NCBI GenBank assembly: GCA_029062865.1
Contig: JAIDPG010000192.1
Span: forward strand, 1 to 18,436
DNA from: Oscillospiraceae bacterium
GTDB taxonomy: Bacteria; Bacillota; Clostridia; Oscillospirales; Ruminococcaceae
Length of the DNA stretch: 18,436 nt
Reading direction: 5' to 3'
A program made the position numbers and the translations under genes. Positions 7,115 through 14,315 of this stretch are shown here, piece after piece (position 1 is the stretch's first letter; every line of letters begins with the position of its first letter). The notes under the pieces were generated by a model. It was not told the DNA's origin, ran no database searches, and saw only the letters and a list, made by a program, of their open reading frames with translations.

Positions 7115-9463
7115 TTGAACTACAGTGAATTGAAAAGATCCGCGCTGGAATCCTACTTCTCCCGCGCGAACGATATGCAGAAAAAGGCGATTTTCCGTAT
7201 CAACGGCGCGGTACTTATCATCGCGGGCGCGGGCAGCGGCAAGACGACCGTTCTCGTCAACAGAATCGCGAATATGATGCGCTTTGGCAACGCTTATCAC
7301 GATGAAGCGGAGCGTGAGCTTTCGGACGAACAGCGTAAGTTTTTAGAAAATTTCCCGAGCCTTCCGAAAACTCCCGAAAACGCGGCGGCGCTCGCGGAGA
7401 TAATCGCCGTCGAGCCCGTCAACCCGTGGAATATCCTCGCGATAACGTTCACGAACAAGGCGGCGGGGGAGCTTCGCGACAGGCTTTCCAAAATGCTCGG
7501 CGAGGGCGCGGAGAAGATAAACGCCTCGACGTTCCACTCCGCGTGCGTGAGGATTTTGCGGCGCGAGATAGAGCACCTTGGTTACAAATCGGGCTTCGCG
7601 ATCTACGACGACGATGACTCCAAGCGCCTGCTTAAGGACATTATGAAGCGGAAGAACATCGACGAGAAGTTCCTGCCCGTAAAGGTTCTGAAGTCGCGCA
7701 TTTCCGAGCAGAAGGACAGAATGATCTCGGCGGAGGAATTCGCCGAAGAAGCGCAGGAGACCGCGGAGCTTTTAGACCAGAAAGCTTCGGAGATCTACAT
7801 CGAATATCAAAAAGCGCTGAAAGCGGCGAACGCGGTGGACTTCGACGACATCATTTTCCTCACCGTAAAGCTCTTCGAGGACTTCCCGGACGTTCTGCGG
7901 CACTATCGCAATCTCTACAAATACGTAATGGTGGACGAGTATCAGGACACGAACTTCGCGCAGTATAAGCTCATTTCGCTGTTGGCGGGAGAGAGCGGGA
8001 ATTTAGGCGTAGTCGGCGACGATGACCAGTCGATTTATAAATTCCGCGGCGCGACCGTCGCGAATATCCTGAACTTCGAGAAGCAATACAAGGACTGCGC
8101 GGTCATTCGTCTGGAGCAGAACTATCGCTCGACGACGAACATTCTAGACGCGGCGAACGCCGTCATCAGTCACAATCCCAACCGCAAGCCGAAGCACCTC
8201 TGGAGCGAACTCGGCAAGGGCGACAAGATATCCGTTAATCTCTATCCGAGCGAGCAGAACGAGGCGAAGGCTATTGCGGACGAGATAGCCGAGGGCGTGC
8301 GCAGCGGCGGCAAGTTTTCCGATTACGCGCTGCTGTATCGCAACAACGCGCTGTCGCGAAGCTACGAGCAGGCTTTAGTCCGCGCGGGAATTCCGTACAA
8401 AATAGTAGGCGGCGTGCGCTTTTACGACCGCAAGGAGATCCGCGATATAATGGCGTATCTGTCGCTTATAGACAACCCGTTTGACGTTGTGCGGTTCCGC
8501 CGTGTGATAAACGAGCCGAAGCGCGGTATCGGCGACGCGACCGTTGAGGAGGTTATCCGTATAGCGGAGGGCTTGGGCGTTAGTCCGATAGAGATCTGCC
8601 GCGACTCTGTGAATTACGAGACTATAGCGAAGCGCGCAAATCATCTCCGCGCAGCGGCGAATATTTTTGAGGAGCTGGACGAGCTTGCCGACACGCTCCC
8701 GCCCGATGAGCTTATCGACGCGGCTGCCGAGCGCAGCGGCTATCTCGATATGCTGCAAACGCAGGGCGACGAGGGCGCGGCGCGGCTTGAGAACATCAAG
8801 GAGCTGAAATCCAACGCGGCGCTGCTGCTTGCCGAAAACCCCGAGGCAACGCTCGCGGATTTCCTCGAGCAGGTGGCGCTTGTCTCGGACATTGACAACT
8901 ACGACAGCGCCGCGGATCGCGTTTCGCTGATGACAATGCACGCGGCTAAGGGGCTGGAGTTCCCTGTCGTGTATCTTGTCGCGGCGGAGGACGGCATTTT
9001 CCCGTCGATGATGAGCAGGAACGACCTCTCCGAAATGGAGGAGGAACGCCGCCTTGCTTATGTCGCGATAACCCGCGCGAAACGGCGCTTTATCGCCACG
9101 CACTCGCGCTATCGTATGCTGTTCGGCAAAACGACCGCCAACAAGCTCTCGGAGTTTATTGCGGACATTCCCGAGGAGCTGACGGAGCGCCACGGCGAGC
9201 GCACCGCCCCGAAAAACCCGATAGTTAAGCCCGAGCGGCGGAGCTTCCTCAAAGAGCAAAGCGAGAAGCTGAAAGTCTCCGCGTCCGCGCCCGTGGCGTT
9301 TGAGAGCTTCAAAGCGGGAGACCGCGTAAAGCACAATATCTTCGGCGAGGGCGAGGTAACGGAAGTAATTCCGATGGGCAACGACGCGATGATAACAATA
9401 AACTTCGACAAGCGCGGCGCAAAGAAGCTTATGAGAAATAACGCGAAGCTGACGAAGCTCTGA
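7115..9463 (+). CDS. pcrA: ATP-dependent DNA helicase PcrA/UvrD
   Basis: This is a 782-residue superfamily 1A 3'-to-5' helicase for nucleotide excision repair and replication/transcription conflict. Motifs in order: Q-motif region MQKKAI (21-26), Walker A AGAGSGKTT (37-45), Ia ITFTNKAAGELRDRL, the STFHSACVRILRR segment, DEYQDT (motif II), GDDDQSIYKFRGA (motif III), LEQNYRS (IV), SLMTMHAAKGLEF (V) and EEERRLAYVAITRAKRR (VI). The end (about 728-782, FKAGDRVKHNIFGEGEV) is the Tudor-like RNA-polymerase-binding domain of PcrA/UvrD. An insert of about 45 residues separates motifs I and Ia, as in other members from this group. The start is TTG 7115 with AGAGGTG at 7104-7110; a later ATG would cut into the Q-motif region. 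Confidence 0.95.
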   Translation: MNYSELKRSALESYFSRANDMQKKAIFRINGAVLIIAGAGSGKTTVLVNRIANMMRFGNAYHDEAERELSDEQRKFLENFPSLPKTPENAAALAEIIAVEPVNPWNILAITFTNKAAGELRDRLSKMLGEGAEKINASTFHSACVRILRREIEHLGYKSGFAIYDDDDSKRLLKDIMKRKNIDEKFLPVKVLKSRISEQKDRMISAEEFAEEAQETAELLDQKASEIYIEYQKALKAANAVDFDDIIFLTVKLFEDFPDVLRHYRNLYKYVMVDEYQDTNFAQYKLISLLAGESGNLGVVGDDDQSIYKFRGATVANILNFEKQYKDCAVIRLEQNYRSTTNILDAANAVISHNPNRKPKHLWSELGKGDKISVNLYPSEQNEAKAIADEIAEGVRSGGKFSDYALLYRNNALSRSYEQALVRAGIPYKIVGGVRFYDRKEIRDIMAYLSLIDNPFDVVRFRRVINEPKRGIGDATVEEVIRIAEGLGVSPIEICRDSVNYETIAKRANHLRAAANIFEELDELADTLPPDELIDAAAERSGYLDMLQTQGDEGAARLENIKELKSNAALLLAENPEATLADFLEQVALVSDIDNYDSAADRVSLMTMHAAKGLEFPVVYLVAAEDGIFPSMMSRNDLSEMEEERRLAYVAITRAKRRFIATHSRYRMLFGKTTANKLSEFIADIPEELTERHGERTAPKNPIVKPERRSFLKEQSEKLKVSASAPVAFESFKAGDRVKHNIFGEGEVTEVIPMGNDAMITINFDKRGAKKLMRNNAKLTKL

Positions 9464-9473
9464 ACGATTACGT

Positions 9474-9500
9474 CTTTTCCCCGCCGAAGGCGGGGAAAAG
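9474..9500 (+). terminator. Hairpin after pcrA
   Basis: CTTTTCCCCGCC (9474-9485) pairs perfectly with GGCGGGGAAAAG (9489-9500) around GAA, a 12-bp stem starting ten bases after the pcrA stop. No T-run follows it on the + strand, so it may act as a weak terminator or protect the 3' end of the mRNA. Confidence 0.6.
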
Positions 9501-9655
9501 GCGTAAAATAAAGCTATGATTATTTTGAACAATGTTTTTCTGTAAACTGTTACATAAAACCCGTTGTGTTTATTCCCAAAGGACAAGCCGGATTTTGCCG
9601 ATTTGATTATAGAAAGTAACAAATCAGGGAAAAATCCCCAAAAAATGCTAAACAA

Positions 9656-9870
9656 AACGCGCGGCTTGACGATATTATTATCAAGAGGCAAGAGACCAAC
9701 GGATAGGTTATCTGCTCTGATTGAAAAGCGTTCGCAACAGTGGGCGCAATACGTAGACCGTGCAGGCGTTCGTGGGTGCTGCCCATGCGGGTGCGGCCTT
9801 CCGAGGAAGGCAATGCTTGTACGGGATGGAAATTTTTCGCCGCGGAGCCAAATCACTCCGCGGCGTTTTA
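9656..9870 (+). ncRNA. Unassigned structured RNA or cis-acting leader upstream of folA
   Basis: The gap 9464-9893 has no convincing gene but strong predicted structure. CTTGA/TCAAG (9665-9669 with 9681-9685). AGAG/CTCT closing CGGATA-GGT-TATCTG (9700-9714). A 10-bp helix 9758-9767 with 9815-9824 (three G-U pairs) enclosing two hairpins, CGTGGG/CCCATG (9771-9787) and GCCTTC-CGAG-GAAGGC (9796-9811), which makes a three-way junction. The RNA ends in a perfect terminator at 9838-9869. CGCGGC at 9660-9665 is complementary to 9839-9844, in the 5' arm of that terminator. It could therefore close the RNA or act as an antiterminator. I could not match it to THF, TPP, cobalamin, T-box, 6S, SRP or RNase P RNA. 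The 5' end is uncertain; TTGAAC at 9525-9530 has no good -10 box. Confidence 0.5.
9838..9869 (+). terminator. Perfect intrinsic terminator just before folA
   Basis: CGCCGCGGAG (9838-9847) and CTCCGCGGCG (9856-9865) form a 10-bp perfect stem with loop CCAAATCA, followed by TTTTATCTTAT. It ends only eight bases before the AAAAGGAG ribosome-binding site of folA. That position is typical of transcription attenuation, or of an sRNA gene ending right before the next gene. Confidence 0.9.
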
Positions 9871-9893
9871 TCTTATCAAAAGGAGAAACCGAA

Positions 9894-10385
9894 ATGAAGC
9901 TGATTTTGGTAATGGACAACGATTGCGCGATCGGGCGTGACGGCAGGCTTCTGACCCGGCTGCCCGACGATATGAAGCGCTTCCGCGAGATAACGCAGGG
10001 CTCCGTCGTGATCATGGGGCGCAAGACCTACGAGAGCTTCCCGAAGCGTCCGCTTCCGAACCGTGAAAATCTCGTGCTGTCGCGCTCCGCGAAAGCGATC
10101 GACGGCGCGGAGGTTTTCACGGACATAGAGAGCGTTCTGGAGCGTGTTCGCGGCGCAGGACAAAAACCCGTGTTCGTCATCGGCGGCGCGGAGATCTACA
10201 GGCAATTCGAGCAGTATTGCGACGAGGCGCTGATAACGCGTGTCTATGAGAATTTCGGCGGCGATACGTTCTTCATCGACATCGAGCGTTCAAAGGATTG
10301 GGAATTAGCCGAGGCTTCGATCGTTCTCGAAACGAATTGCCATAAAATCAGGTTTTTCAGATATATTAAGAAACGCGTTATATGA
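9894..10385 (+). CDS. folA: Dihydrofolate reductase
   Basis: A 163-residue enzyme that reduces dihydrofolate to tetrahydrofolate with NADPH. Family marks: the N-terminal strand MKLILVMDNDCAIG, catalytic acid D26 in LPDDMKRF, NADPH-binding MGRKTYESFP (41-50) and VIGGAEIYRQF (95-105). The usual PW before the LPxD motif is replaced by L20-T21, a Met20-loop variant that I recall from other Clostridia, so the enzyme is probably active. AAAAGGAG (9878-9885) sits eight bases before ATG 9894. The open frame extends upstream to 9564, but that part runs through the structured RNA and terminator and is not part of the protein. No thymidylate synthase gene is adjacent. Regulation by the upstream terminator or RNA is plausible. 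Confidence 0.93.
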   Translation: MKLILVMDNDCAIGRDGRLLTRLPDDMKRFREITQGSVVIMGRKTYESFPKRPLPNRENLVLSRSAKAIDGAEVFTDIESVLERVRGAGQKPVFVIGGAEIYRQFEQYCDEALITRVYENFGGDTFFIDIERSKDWELAEASIVLETNCHKIRFFRYIKKRVI

Positions 10386-10463
10386 TCCTGCGAATTCACC
10401 TGCTCACGGCGGGGGAATACGCCAGAAAAATTAGAAAAAACGACCAAAAATCCATTTATCTGC

Positions 10464-10494
10464 TTGTCATATTCGAGCCTCGATTGCGGATAAT
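10464..10494 (+). promoter_or_regulatory. Possible promoter of the Thr-rich secreted protein gene
   Basis: TTGTCA (10464-10469), a 19-base spacer and GATAAT (10489-10494) each match sigma-A boxes at five of six positions, but the spacing is long. It would give a leader of about 75 bases. The rest of the 192-base gap after folA shows nothing else I can support. Confidence 0.3.
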
Positions 10495-10577
10495 AATACC
10501 GAGCCTTTTCAGAGTCTTAAATAATCGGGATTTTGAAAAGACTTTCATTGATATTATCTGCAAAGGAGACTTCCAAT

Positions 10578-11021
10578 ATGAATAAGAAATTTTCTTCATT
10601 GATCTTGGCGCTCGCGTGCGCGTCTGCTATCGGCGTGACCGCGGCGGCTGACGGACCTATCGGCGGCACTATGAGAAGCATCGGCAGGGCGGCTGAGGAC
10701 GTGGCTCAGGGCGTAGGCAACGCGGTAAGCGACGCTGCAAACGGCATTGGCAGCGCGGCGCGCGACATCGCGGGCACGACAACCCGCGACACGACAAGCA
10801 CGACTTCGACAACCACTCCCAACTCCACAACCGGCGTAACTACCACCAACTCGACGAATTCCATTAACACAACAAGCAGCTTGACAAGCGGCACAAGCGG
10901 GATAGTAGCGGGCGACAGCGCCACCAACCCCGCAATGGGCGTGACCTACGGCGCGACCGCGGCGACGGCTGTCGCGGCGGCGTTAGCGGTGGTTCTCTCC
11001 GCAAACCGCAGACGCAAGTAA
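10578..11021 (+). CDS. Secreted Thr/Ser-rich protein with C-terminal sorting-signal-like tail
   Basis: The protein has 147 residues. The N-terminus (MNKKFSSLILALACASAIGVTAAA) is a signal peptide with likely cleavage near residue 24. Residues 25-65 form Ala/Gly-rich amphipathic repeats (SIGRAAEDVAQGVGNAVSDA) like those of small secreted helical proteins. A stretch of about 45 residues rich in Thr, Ser and Asn follows. The end is NPAMG, a hydrophobic segment and NRRRK, the layout of a sortase sorting signal, but with Met where NPxTG has Thr. It may be wall-anchored or simply a membrane-anchored surface protein. Start: AAAGGAG (10562-10568) before ATG 10578; an upstream in-frame ATG at 10533 would put non-signal residues in front. 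A strong terminator follows. Confidence 0.75.
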   Translation: MNKKFSSLILALACASAIGVTAAADGPIGGTMRSIGRAAEDVAQGVGNAVSDAANGIGSAARDIAGTTTRDTTSTTSTTTPNSTTGVTTTNSTNSINTTSSLTSGTSGIVAGDSATNPAMGVTYGATAATAVAAALAVVLSANRRRK

Positions 11022-11038
11022 TTAAGAACAGAATACCG

Positions 11039-11069
11039 GCGTTCCCGACAAAAATCGGGAACGCTTTTT
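11039..11069 (+). terminator. Strong intrinsic terminator
   Basis: GCGTTCCCGA (11039-11048) and TCGGGAACGC (11055-11064) form a perfect 10-bp stem around CAAAAA, followed by TTTTT. It begins 17 bases after the stop of the Thr-rich protein gene. Confidence 0.93.
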
Positions 11070-11088
11070 GCGGAATTATATTATAGGC

Positions 11089-11117
11089 TTGACAATATTT
11101 GAAAGTAGTGCTATAAT
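11089..11117 (+). promoter_or_regulatory. Perfect consensus sigma-A promoter of the FprA-like gene
   Basis: TTGACA (11089-11094), exactly 17 bases, TATAAT (11112-11117): a full-consensus vegetative promoter. Transcription should start near 11124, giving a leader of about 50 bases. High constitutive expression is inferred. The in-frame start at 11068 lies upstream of the promoter and cannot be used. Confidence 0.92.
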
Positions 11118-11175
11118 AATATTTGACGGAAAAATCCCCCAACAGGGCGGAAATATAAATAAACGGAGGCAAAAA

Positions 11176-12324
11176 ATGAACATCACAAACGACATCAAAT
11201 ACATCGGCGTGGACGACCGCGACATCGACCTTTTTGAGGGGCTGTACGACGTGCCGAACGGAATGGCGTATAATTCCTTCGTCATTATGGACGAGAAGAC
11301 CGCGGTTTTCGACACCGTGGACGCCCGCTTCGGCGAGCTTTGGCTGAAAAACCTGGAAGAAGCGCTTGAGGGGAAATCTCCCGATTTCCTTATCGTTCAG
11401 CACATGGAGCCCGACCACTCGTCCAACATCGCCGTGTTTGCGGAGAAATTCCCGTCGGCGAAAATCGTCGCTTCCAAGCAGGCGTTCGTTATGATGAAGC
11501 AGTTTTTCGGCACGGACTTTGCCGATCGCCAGATCGTTGCCGGCGAGGGAAGCACGCTGGAGCTCGGGAAGCACGTTTTGACTTTCATCACCGCTCCTAT
11601 GGTTCACTGGCCCGAGGTAATTATGACCTACGACGCGGCTGAAAAGGCACTGTTCTCCGCGGACGCGTTCGGCAAGTTCGGCGCGCGCAATACCGACGAG
11701 GACTGGGCTTGCGAGGCGCGGCGGTATTATTTCGGCATCGTCGGGAAATTCGGCGTGCAGGTTCAGGCGGTTCTGAAGAAGGCTGCGGCGCTTGAGATCG
11801 AAAAGATTCTCCCGCTGCACGGACCGTTCCTCACGGAAAATCTCGGCTATTACCTTGATTTGTACAACACCTGGAGCAGCTACGGCGTGGAGAGCGAGGG
11901 CGTTGTCATCGCGTACACGTCGGTTTACGGACACACAAAGGCGGCGGCGGAGCTCCTCGCGAAGCGGCTTGAGGAAAAGGGCTGCCCGAAGGTAGCCGTC
12001 ACCGACCTCGCGCGGGACGATATGGCGGAGGCGGTTGAGGACGCGTTCCGCTACGGCAAGCTCGTCCTCGCGACGACGACCTACAATATGGAAATTTTCC
12101 CGTTTATGAAGACGTTTATCGACAACCTCACCGAGCGCAATTTCCAGAATCGCAAGCTCGCGATAATCGAAAACGGCACGTGGGCTCCCACCGCCGCGAA
12201 GATCATCAAGGGAATGTTCGAGAACAGCAAGAATATTGAATTCCTCGACACGATCACAATTCGTTCCGCTATGACCCCCGAAAACGAGGAGCAGATCGCT
12301 TCTCTTGCCGAAAAGTTGATTTAA
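11176..12324 (+). CDS. FprA-family A-type flavoprotein (diiron flavo-oxidase: O2 and/or NO reductase)
   Basis: The 382-residue cytoplasmic enzyme has a metallo-beta-lactamase-like diiron domain (1-240) followed by a flavodoxin domain (about 243-382). Diiron ligands are in place: H76, E78, D80 and H81 in HMEPDH, H144 in PMVHWPE, D163 in SADAF and H215 in LPLHG. The FMN site shows YTSVYGHTKAAAELL (247-261), ATTTYNMEIFPFM (299-311) and ENGTWAP. The family reduces O2 to water or NO to N2O with electrons from rubredoxin or similar carriers, protecting anaerobes. No rubredoxin domain or gene is attached. GGAGG at 11165-11169, six bases before ATG 11176, fixes the start. The gene is monocistronic between a perfect promoter and a strong terminator. 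Confidence 0.93.
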   Translation: MNITNDIKYIGVDDRDIDLFEGLYDVPNGMAYNSFVIMDEKTAVFDTVDARFGELWLKNLEEALEGKSPDFLIVQHMEPDHSSNIAVFAEKFPSAKIVASKQAFVMMKQFFGTDFADRQIVAGEGSTLELGKHVLTFITAPMVHWPEVIMTYDAAEKALFSADAFGKFGARNTDEDWACEARRYYFGIVGKFGVQVQAVLKKAAALEIEKILPLHGPFLTENLGYYLDLYNTWSSYGVESEGVVIAYTSVYGHTKAAAELLAKRLEEKGCPKVAVTDLARDDMAEAVEDAFRYGKLVLATTTYNMEIFPFMKTFIDNLTERNFQNRKLAIIENGTWAPTAAKIIKGMFENSKNIEFLDTITIRSAMTPENEEQIASLAEKLI

Positions 12325-12337
12325 AGCATTTTTTCAA

Positions 12338-12369
12338 TTTCCCCGCCTTCGGCGGGGAAAAATTTTTTT
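12338..12369 (+). terminator. Intrinsic terminator after the FprA-like gene
   Basis: TTTCCCCGCC (12338-12347) pairs with GGCGGGGAAA (12351-12360) around TTC, followed by AATTTTTTT. It begins 13 bases after the stop codon. Confidence 0.93.
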
Positions 12370-12376
12370 AAAATCC

Positions 12377-12406
12377 TGTAACGAATTCAAAAAAATTGCC
12401 ACTAAT
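12377..12406 (+). promoter_or_regulatory. Possible ECF-type (self-regulated) promoter of the sigma operon
   Basis: TGTAAC (12377-12382) followed at about 17-18 bases by CACTAAT (12400-12406) resembles an ECF sigma promoter with an AAC -35 core and no TATAAT box. It lies 30 bases before the sigma gene, in the position expected for autoregulation. The box assignment is inference. Confidence 0.4.
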
Positions 12407-12436
12407 ATTACAGAAACGCAGAAAGAGGGGAGGGCA

Positions 12437-12937
12437 ATGACGGCTTTGGAGCGGCTTTATTCCGACTACAGCAAGGACATTTATCGCTATTTGTTAAGCC
12501 TTTGCCGCTCGGCTGAGCTCGCCGAGGACCTCACCTCGGAGGTGTTTCTCGAGGTCGTGAAGTCGCTTGCGGGCTTCCGCGGGGAGAGCGACGTTAAGAC
12601 TTGGCTTTTCTCTATCGCCCGACGACGGTGGTTCAATTTCCTCAAAAAGAAAAAGCGCTCGGTCGAGACGGAAGCGCTTGAAAATCTTATCGAGGAAAAC
12701 GGCTCTCGTTCCGCGGAGGAAGGCTACCTCAGCAAGGAGCTTGTCAGCCGCGTTTACGAGCTGATAAACGCCGAGCGCGAGACCCCGAAAAACGTTGCGC
12801 TGATGCGCATTGACGGCTATTCGTTTTATGAGATAGGCAATGCTCTCGGCATTTCGGAAAGCTCCGCGCGGGTTATGTTTTTCCGTACAAAGGAGAAGCT
12901 CCGCGCGGCATTAAAGGAGGAATTTGACTATGAATGA
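12437..12937 (+). CDS. ECF-family RNA polymerase sigma factor
   Basis: A 166-residue sigma factor with only regions 2 and 4. Region 2 spans about 4-77: the N-terminal helices with LYSDYSKDIYRYLLSL, the AEDLTSEVFLEVVKSL helix and the -10 recognition segment VKTWLFSIARRRWFNFLKKKKR. Region 4 spans about 110-160, with the helix-turn-helix YSFYEIGNALGISESSARVMFFRTKEKL's core GISESSARVM. GAGGGGAGGG at 12426-12435 lies directly before ATG 12437. The stop overlaps the start of the next gene by eight bases, which couples it to its likely membrane anti-sigma factor. The stimulus cannot be read from sequence; envelope stress is typical for such pairs. Confidence 0.92.
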   Translation: MTALERLYSDYSKDIYRYLLSLCRSAELAEDLTSEVFLEVVKSLAGFRGESDVKTWLFSIARRRWFNFLKKKKRSVETEALENLIEENGSRSAEEGYLSKELVSRVYELINAERETPKNVALMRIDGYSFYEIGNALGISESSARVMFFRTKEKLRAALKEEFDYE

Positions 12938-13466
12938 GAATAAAACCTGCAATATTTGCCGCGATCTTATCCCGCTTGTGCAGGACGGCGTGGCTTCTCC
13001 CGAGAGCGAGGAGCTGGTTAGCAATCACATCGCGGAATGCGAGGAATGTAAGGCGCTGTTCGGCGGAGCTCCCGCGGATAAAGCTCCCGAAAATCCGCCT
13101 GTTACAAAGGGTTTGAAATCGGCGAAGCGCTATCTCACCGTGATTTACAGCTGTTTAATGCTGCTCGGCTTGTACGTAGGATTAAGCCTCACGGGGGGAG
13201 AGGATTTGTTCGTCAACACGCTGATAATGCCGGTCGCGGGCGCACTCGGGTATCTGGCGTTCCGCTTGAGGGCGCTGTACATCGTGCCGGCGCTGCTGCT
13301 CGTGATAAGCTTTATCGCGAACGCTCTTGGGCTTTTTGCGGAACGCGCCGACTTGATTGATCTCCTCCTTATGGCGTTTATTTACTTCCTGTTCGCGCTC
13401 GGGGGGATAATCGTCGCGATGCTGTACAAATTCGCGATATTCGGGATAAATAAGGGGGCGAAGTAA
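12930..13466 (+). CDS. Membrane zinc-finger anti-sigma factor
   Basis: The 178-residue protein begins with a ZAS-like zinc-binding domain: C6 and C9 (CNIC) and H-x3-C-x2-C (HIAECEEC) at about 35-42, the anti-sigma pattern that clamps ECF factors. Four membrane segments follow a basic linker (KGLKSAKR): YLTVIYSCLMLLGLYVGLSL, LIMPVAGALGYLAFRL, LYIVPALLLVISFIANALGL and a long last hydrophobic region. Start: AAAGGAGG at 12913-12920, ten bases before ATG 12930; an in-frame TTG at 12924 is less likely. The start lies inside the end of the sigma gene (ATGAATGA overlap). Release from the sigma factor by proteolysis or zinc/thiol chemistry is possible but not shown. Confidence 0.85.
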   Translation: MNENKTCNICRDLIPLVQDGVASPESEELVSNHIAECEECKALFGGAPADKAPENPPVTKGLKSAKRYLTVIYSCLMLLGLYVGLSLTGGEDLFVNTLIMPVAGALGYLAFRLRALYIVPALLLVISFIANALGLFAERADLIDLLLMAFIYFLFALGGIIVAMLYKFAIFGINKGAK

Positions 13467-14273
13467 ATGAAGACGTTTTTTTTCAAGCATTTGAGAGTAT
13501 TCCGCGTAATCGCGATGATAATCGCGATTGCAGCGACGGCGTGGCTGATTTGGTTCGGGTGCGCGCTGAGCGGCAACCCGGTTTCGTATTTCCTCGTAAA
13601 GAGCAGCTCGCAAAAATACGTCGCGGAGAACTATCCCGGCTTTGTGGCGGAAAACCCGGGATATAATTTTAAATTCGGAAACTACTTCGTTCGAATCTCA
13701 AAGCCCGGCAGCGATGACAGCAGCTTTGTGGCAAGCTTCGGGCTGAACGGCAGGTTCCTGTACGACAATTACGAGGGCAACGTCACAAATGGCTACAACA
13801 CAAGGCTTCGGCTGGAAACGCGCTATCGCGAGCTTGTAAAATCCGTGCTCGAAAGCCCCGCGTCTCCGTTTGAAACGGATATCGGCTTCGGTGAGCTGAT
13901 TTTCGCGCGGGATTCTGATAATGAGGAGAGATACCCCGCGCATGATTTCTCTATCCCGACAGACATTCTCGAACCCGACGGGATTTACGACATCGCGGCA
14001 CTCGGGGAAATCGGTGGGGTGCTTGATATCTGCGTTTGCTCCGAGGACAAATCCCCCGAGCGCGCCGCGGAAATTCTCCGCGAGCTGGATGCTCTGATGA
14101 CGAAAGGCGGCGTGACGTTCCGCGCGATAGACCTCACGCTGGAGTCAAGCGACCGCGAGTATTACACCGCCGAAAATATTCACCGCGAGGAAATTTCACA
14201 AAACGATCTAGCCGAAATTGTAATTCAAAAGCATAACGCTTATGAAGCGCGCTTTGCTTCTATCGAAAAATAA
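13467..14273 (+). CDS. YfjL-like membrane-anchored extracytoplasmic protein
   Basis: The 268-residue protein has a basic N-terminus and one membrane segment (about 12-34, VFRVIAMIIAIAATAWLIWFGC). The rest should lie outside the membrane. Residues 37-95 (NPVSYFLVKSSSQKYVAENYPG followed by a strand-rich part) have the shape of YfjL-like N-terminal domains: NPxS, a helix ending in YP, then antiparallel strands. The remaining part, about 120-268, is acidic and unrecognised. The ATG directly follows the TAA of the anti-sigma gene, with AAGGGGGCG just upstream, so it is the third gene of the sigma operon. In that place it could be a sensor or effector of the envelope response. The family call is tentative; the operon position is clear. 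Confidence 0.65.
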   Translation: MKTFFFKHLRVFRVIAMIIAIAATAWLIWFGCALSGNPVSYFLVKSSSQKYVAENYPGFVAENPGYNFKFGNYFVRISKPGSDDSSFVASFGLNGRFLYDNYEGNVTNGYNTRLRLETRYRELVKSVLESPASPFETDIGFGELIFARDSDNEERYPAHDFSIPTDILEPDGIYDIAALGEIGGVLDICVCSEDKSPERAAEILRELDALMTKGGVTFRAIDLTLESSDREYYTAENIHREEISQNDLAEIVIQKHNAYEARFASIEK

Positions 14274-14283
14274 AAATAAAAAT

Positions 14284-14314
14284 CGCCGCTCGTGATCAAA
14301 CGAGCGGCGTTTTT
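14284..14314. terminator. Bidirectional terminator between convergent operons
   Basis: CGCCGCTCGT (14284-14293) and ACGAGCGGCG (14300-14309) form a perfect 10-bp stem around GATCAA. TTTTT follows on the + strand. On the other side lies the A-rich run at 14266-14283, which gives a T-rich tail on the - strand. It serves the sigma operon (+) and the flavodoxin-like operon (-), whose last codon is only two bases away. Confidence 0.93.
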
Positions 14315-14315
14315 C

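Noticed and set aside
9656..9870. 6S RNA, SRP RNA, T-box or tetrahydrofolate riboswitch
   Set aside because: GTTCGCAA near 9730 recalls enterobacterial 6S RNA, but the closing stem and central bubble cannot be built. No SRP GGAAG/AGCA loop pair, no T-box AGGGTGG-type motif and no THF core were found. A covariance-model search would settle it.
9564..9893. N-terminal extension of DHFR through the upstream gap
   Set aside because: The frame runs through stable RNA helices and a perfect terminator; DHFR begins normally at ATG 9894 with a good ribosome-binding site.
8375..10024. 549-residue open frame on the - strand opposite pcrA and the folA leader
   Set aside because: Its antisense course over clear pcrA motifs, Arg/Val-rich composition and lack of a family pattern mark it as a shadow of biased codon use.
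10578..11021. Collagen- or mucin-like adhesin
   Set aside because: The Thr/Ser stretch is short and has no Gly-X-Y or defined repeat, so only a secreted Thr-rich protein is claimed.
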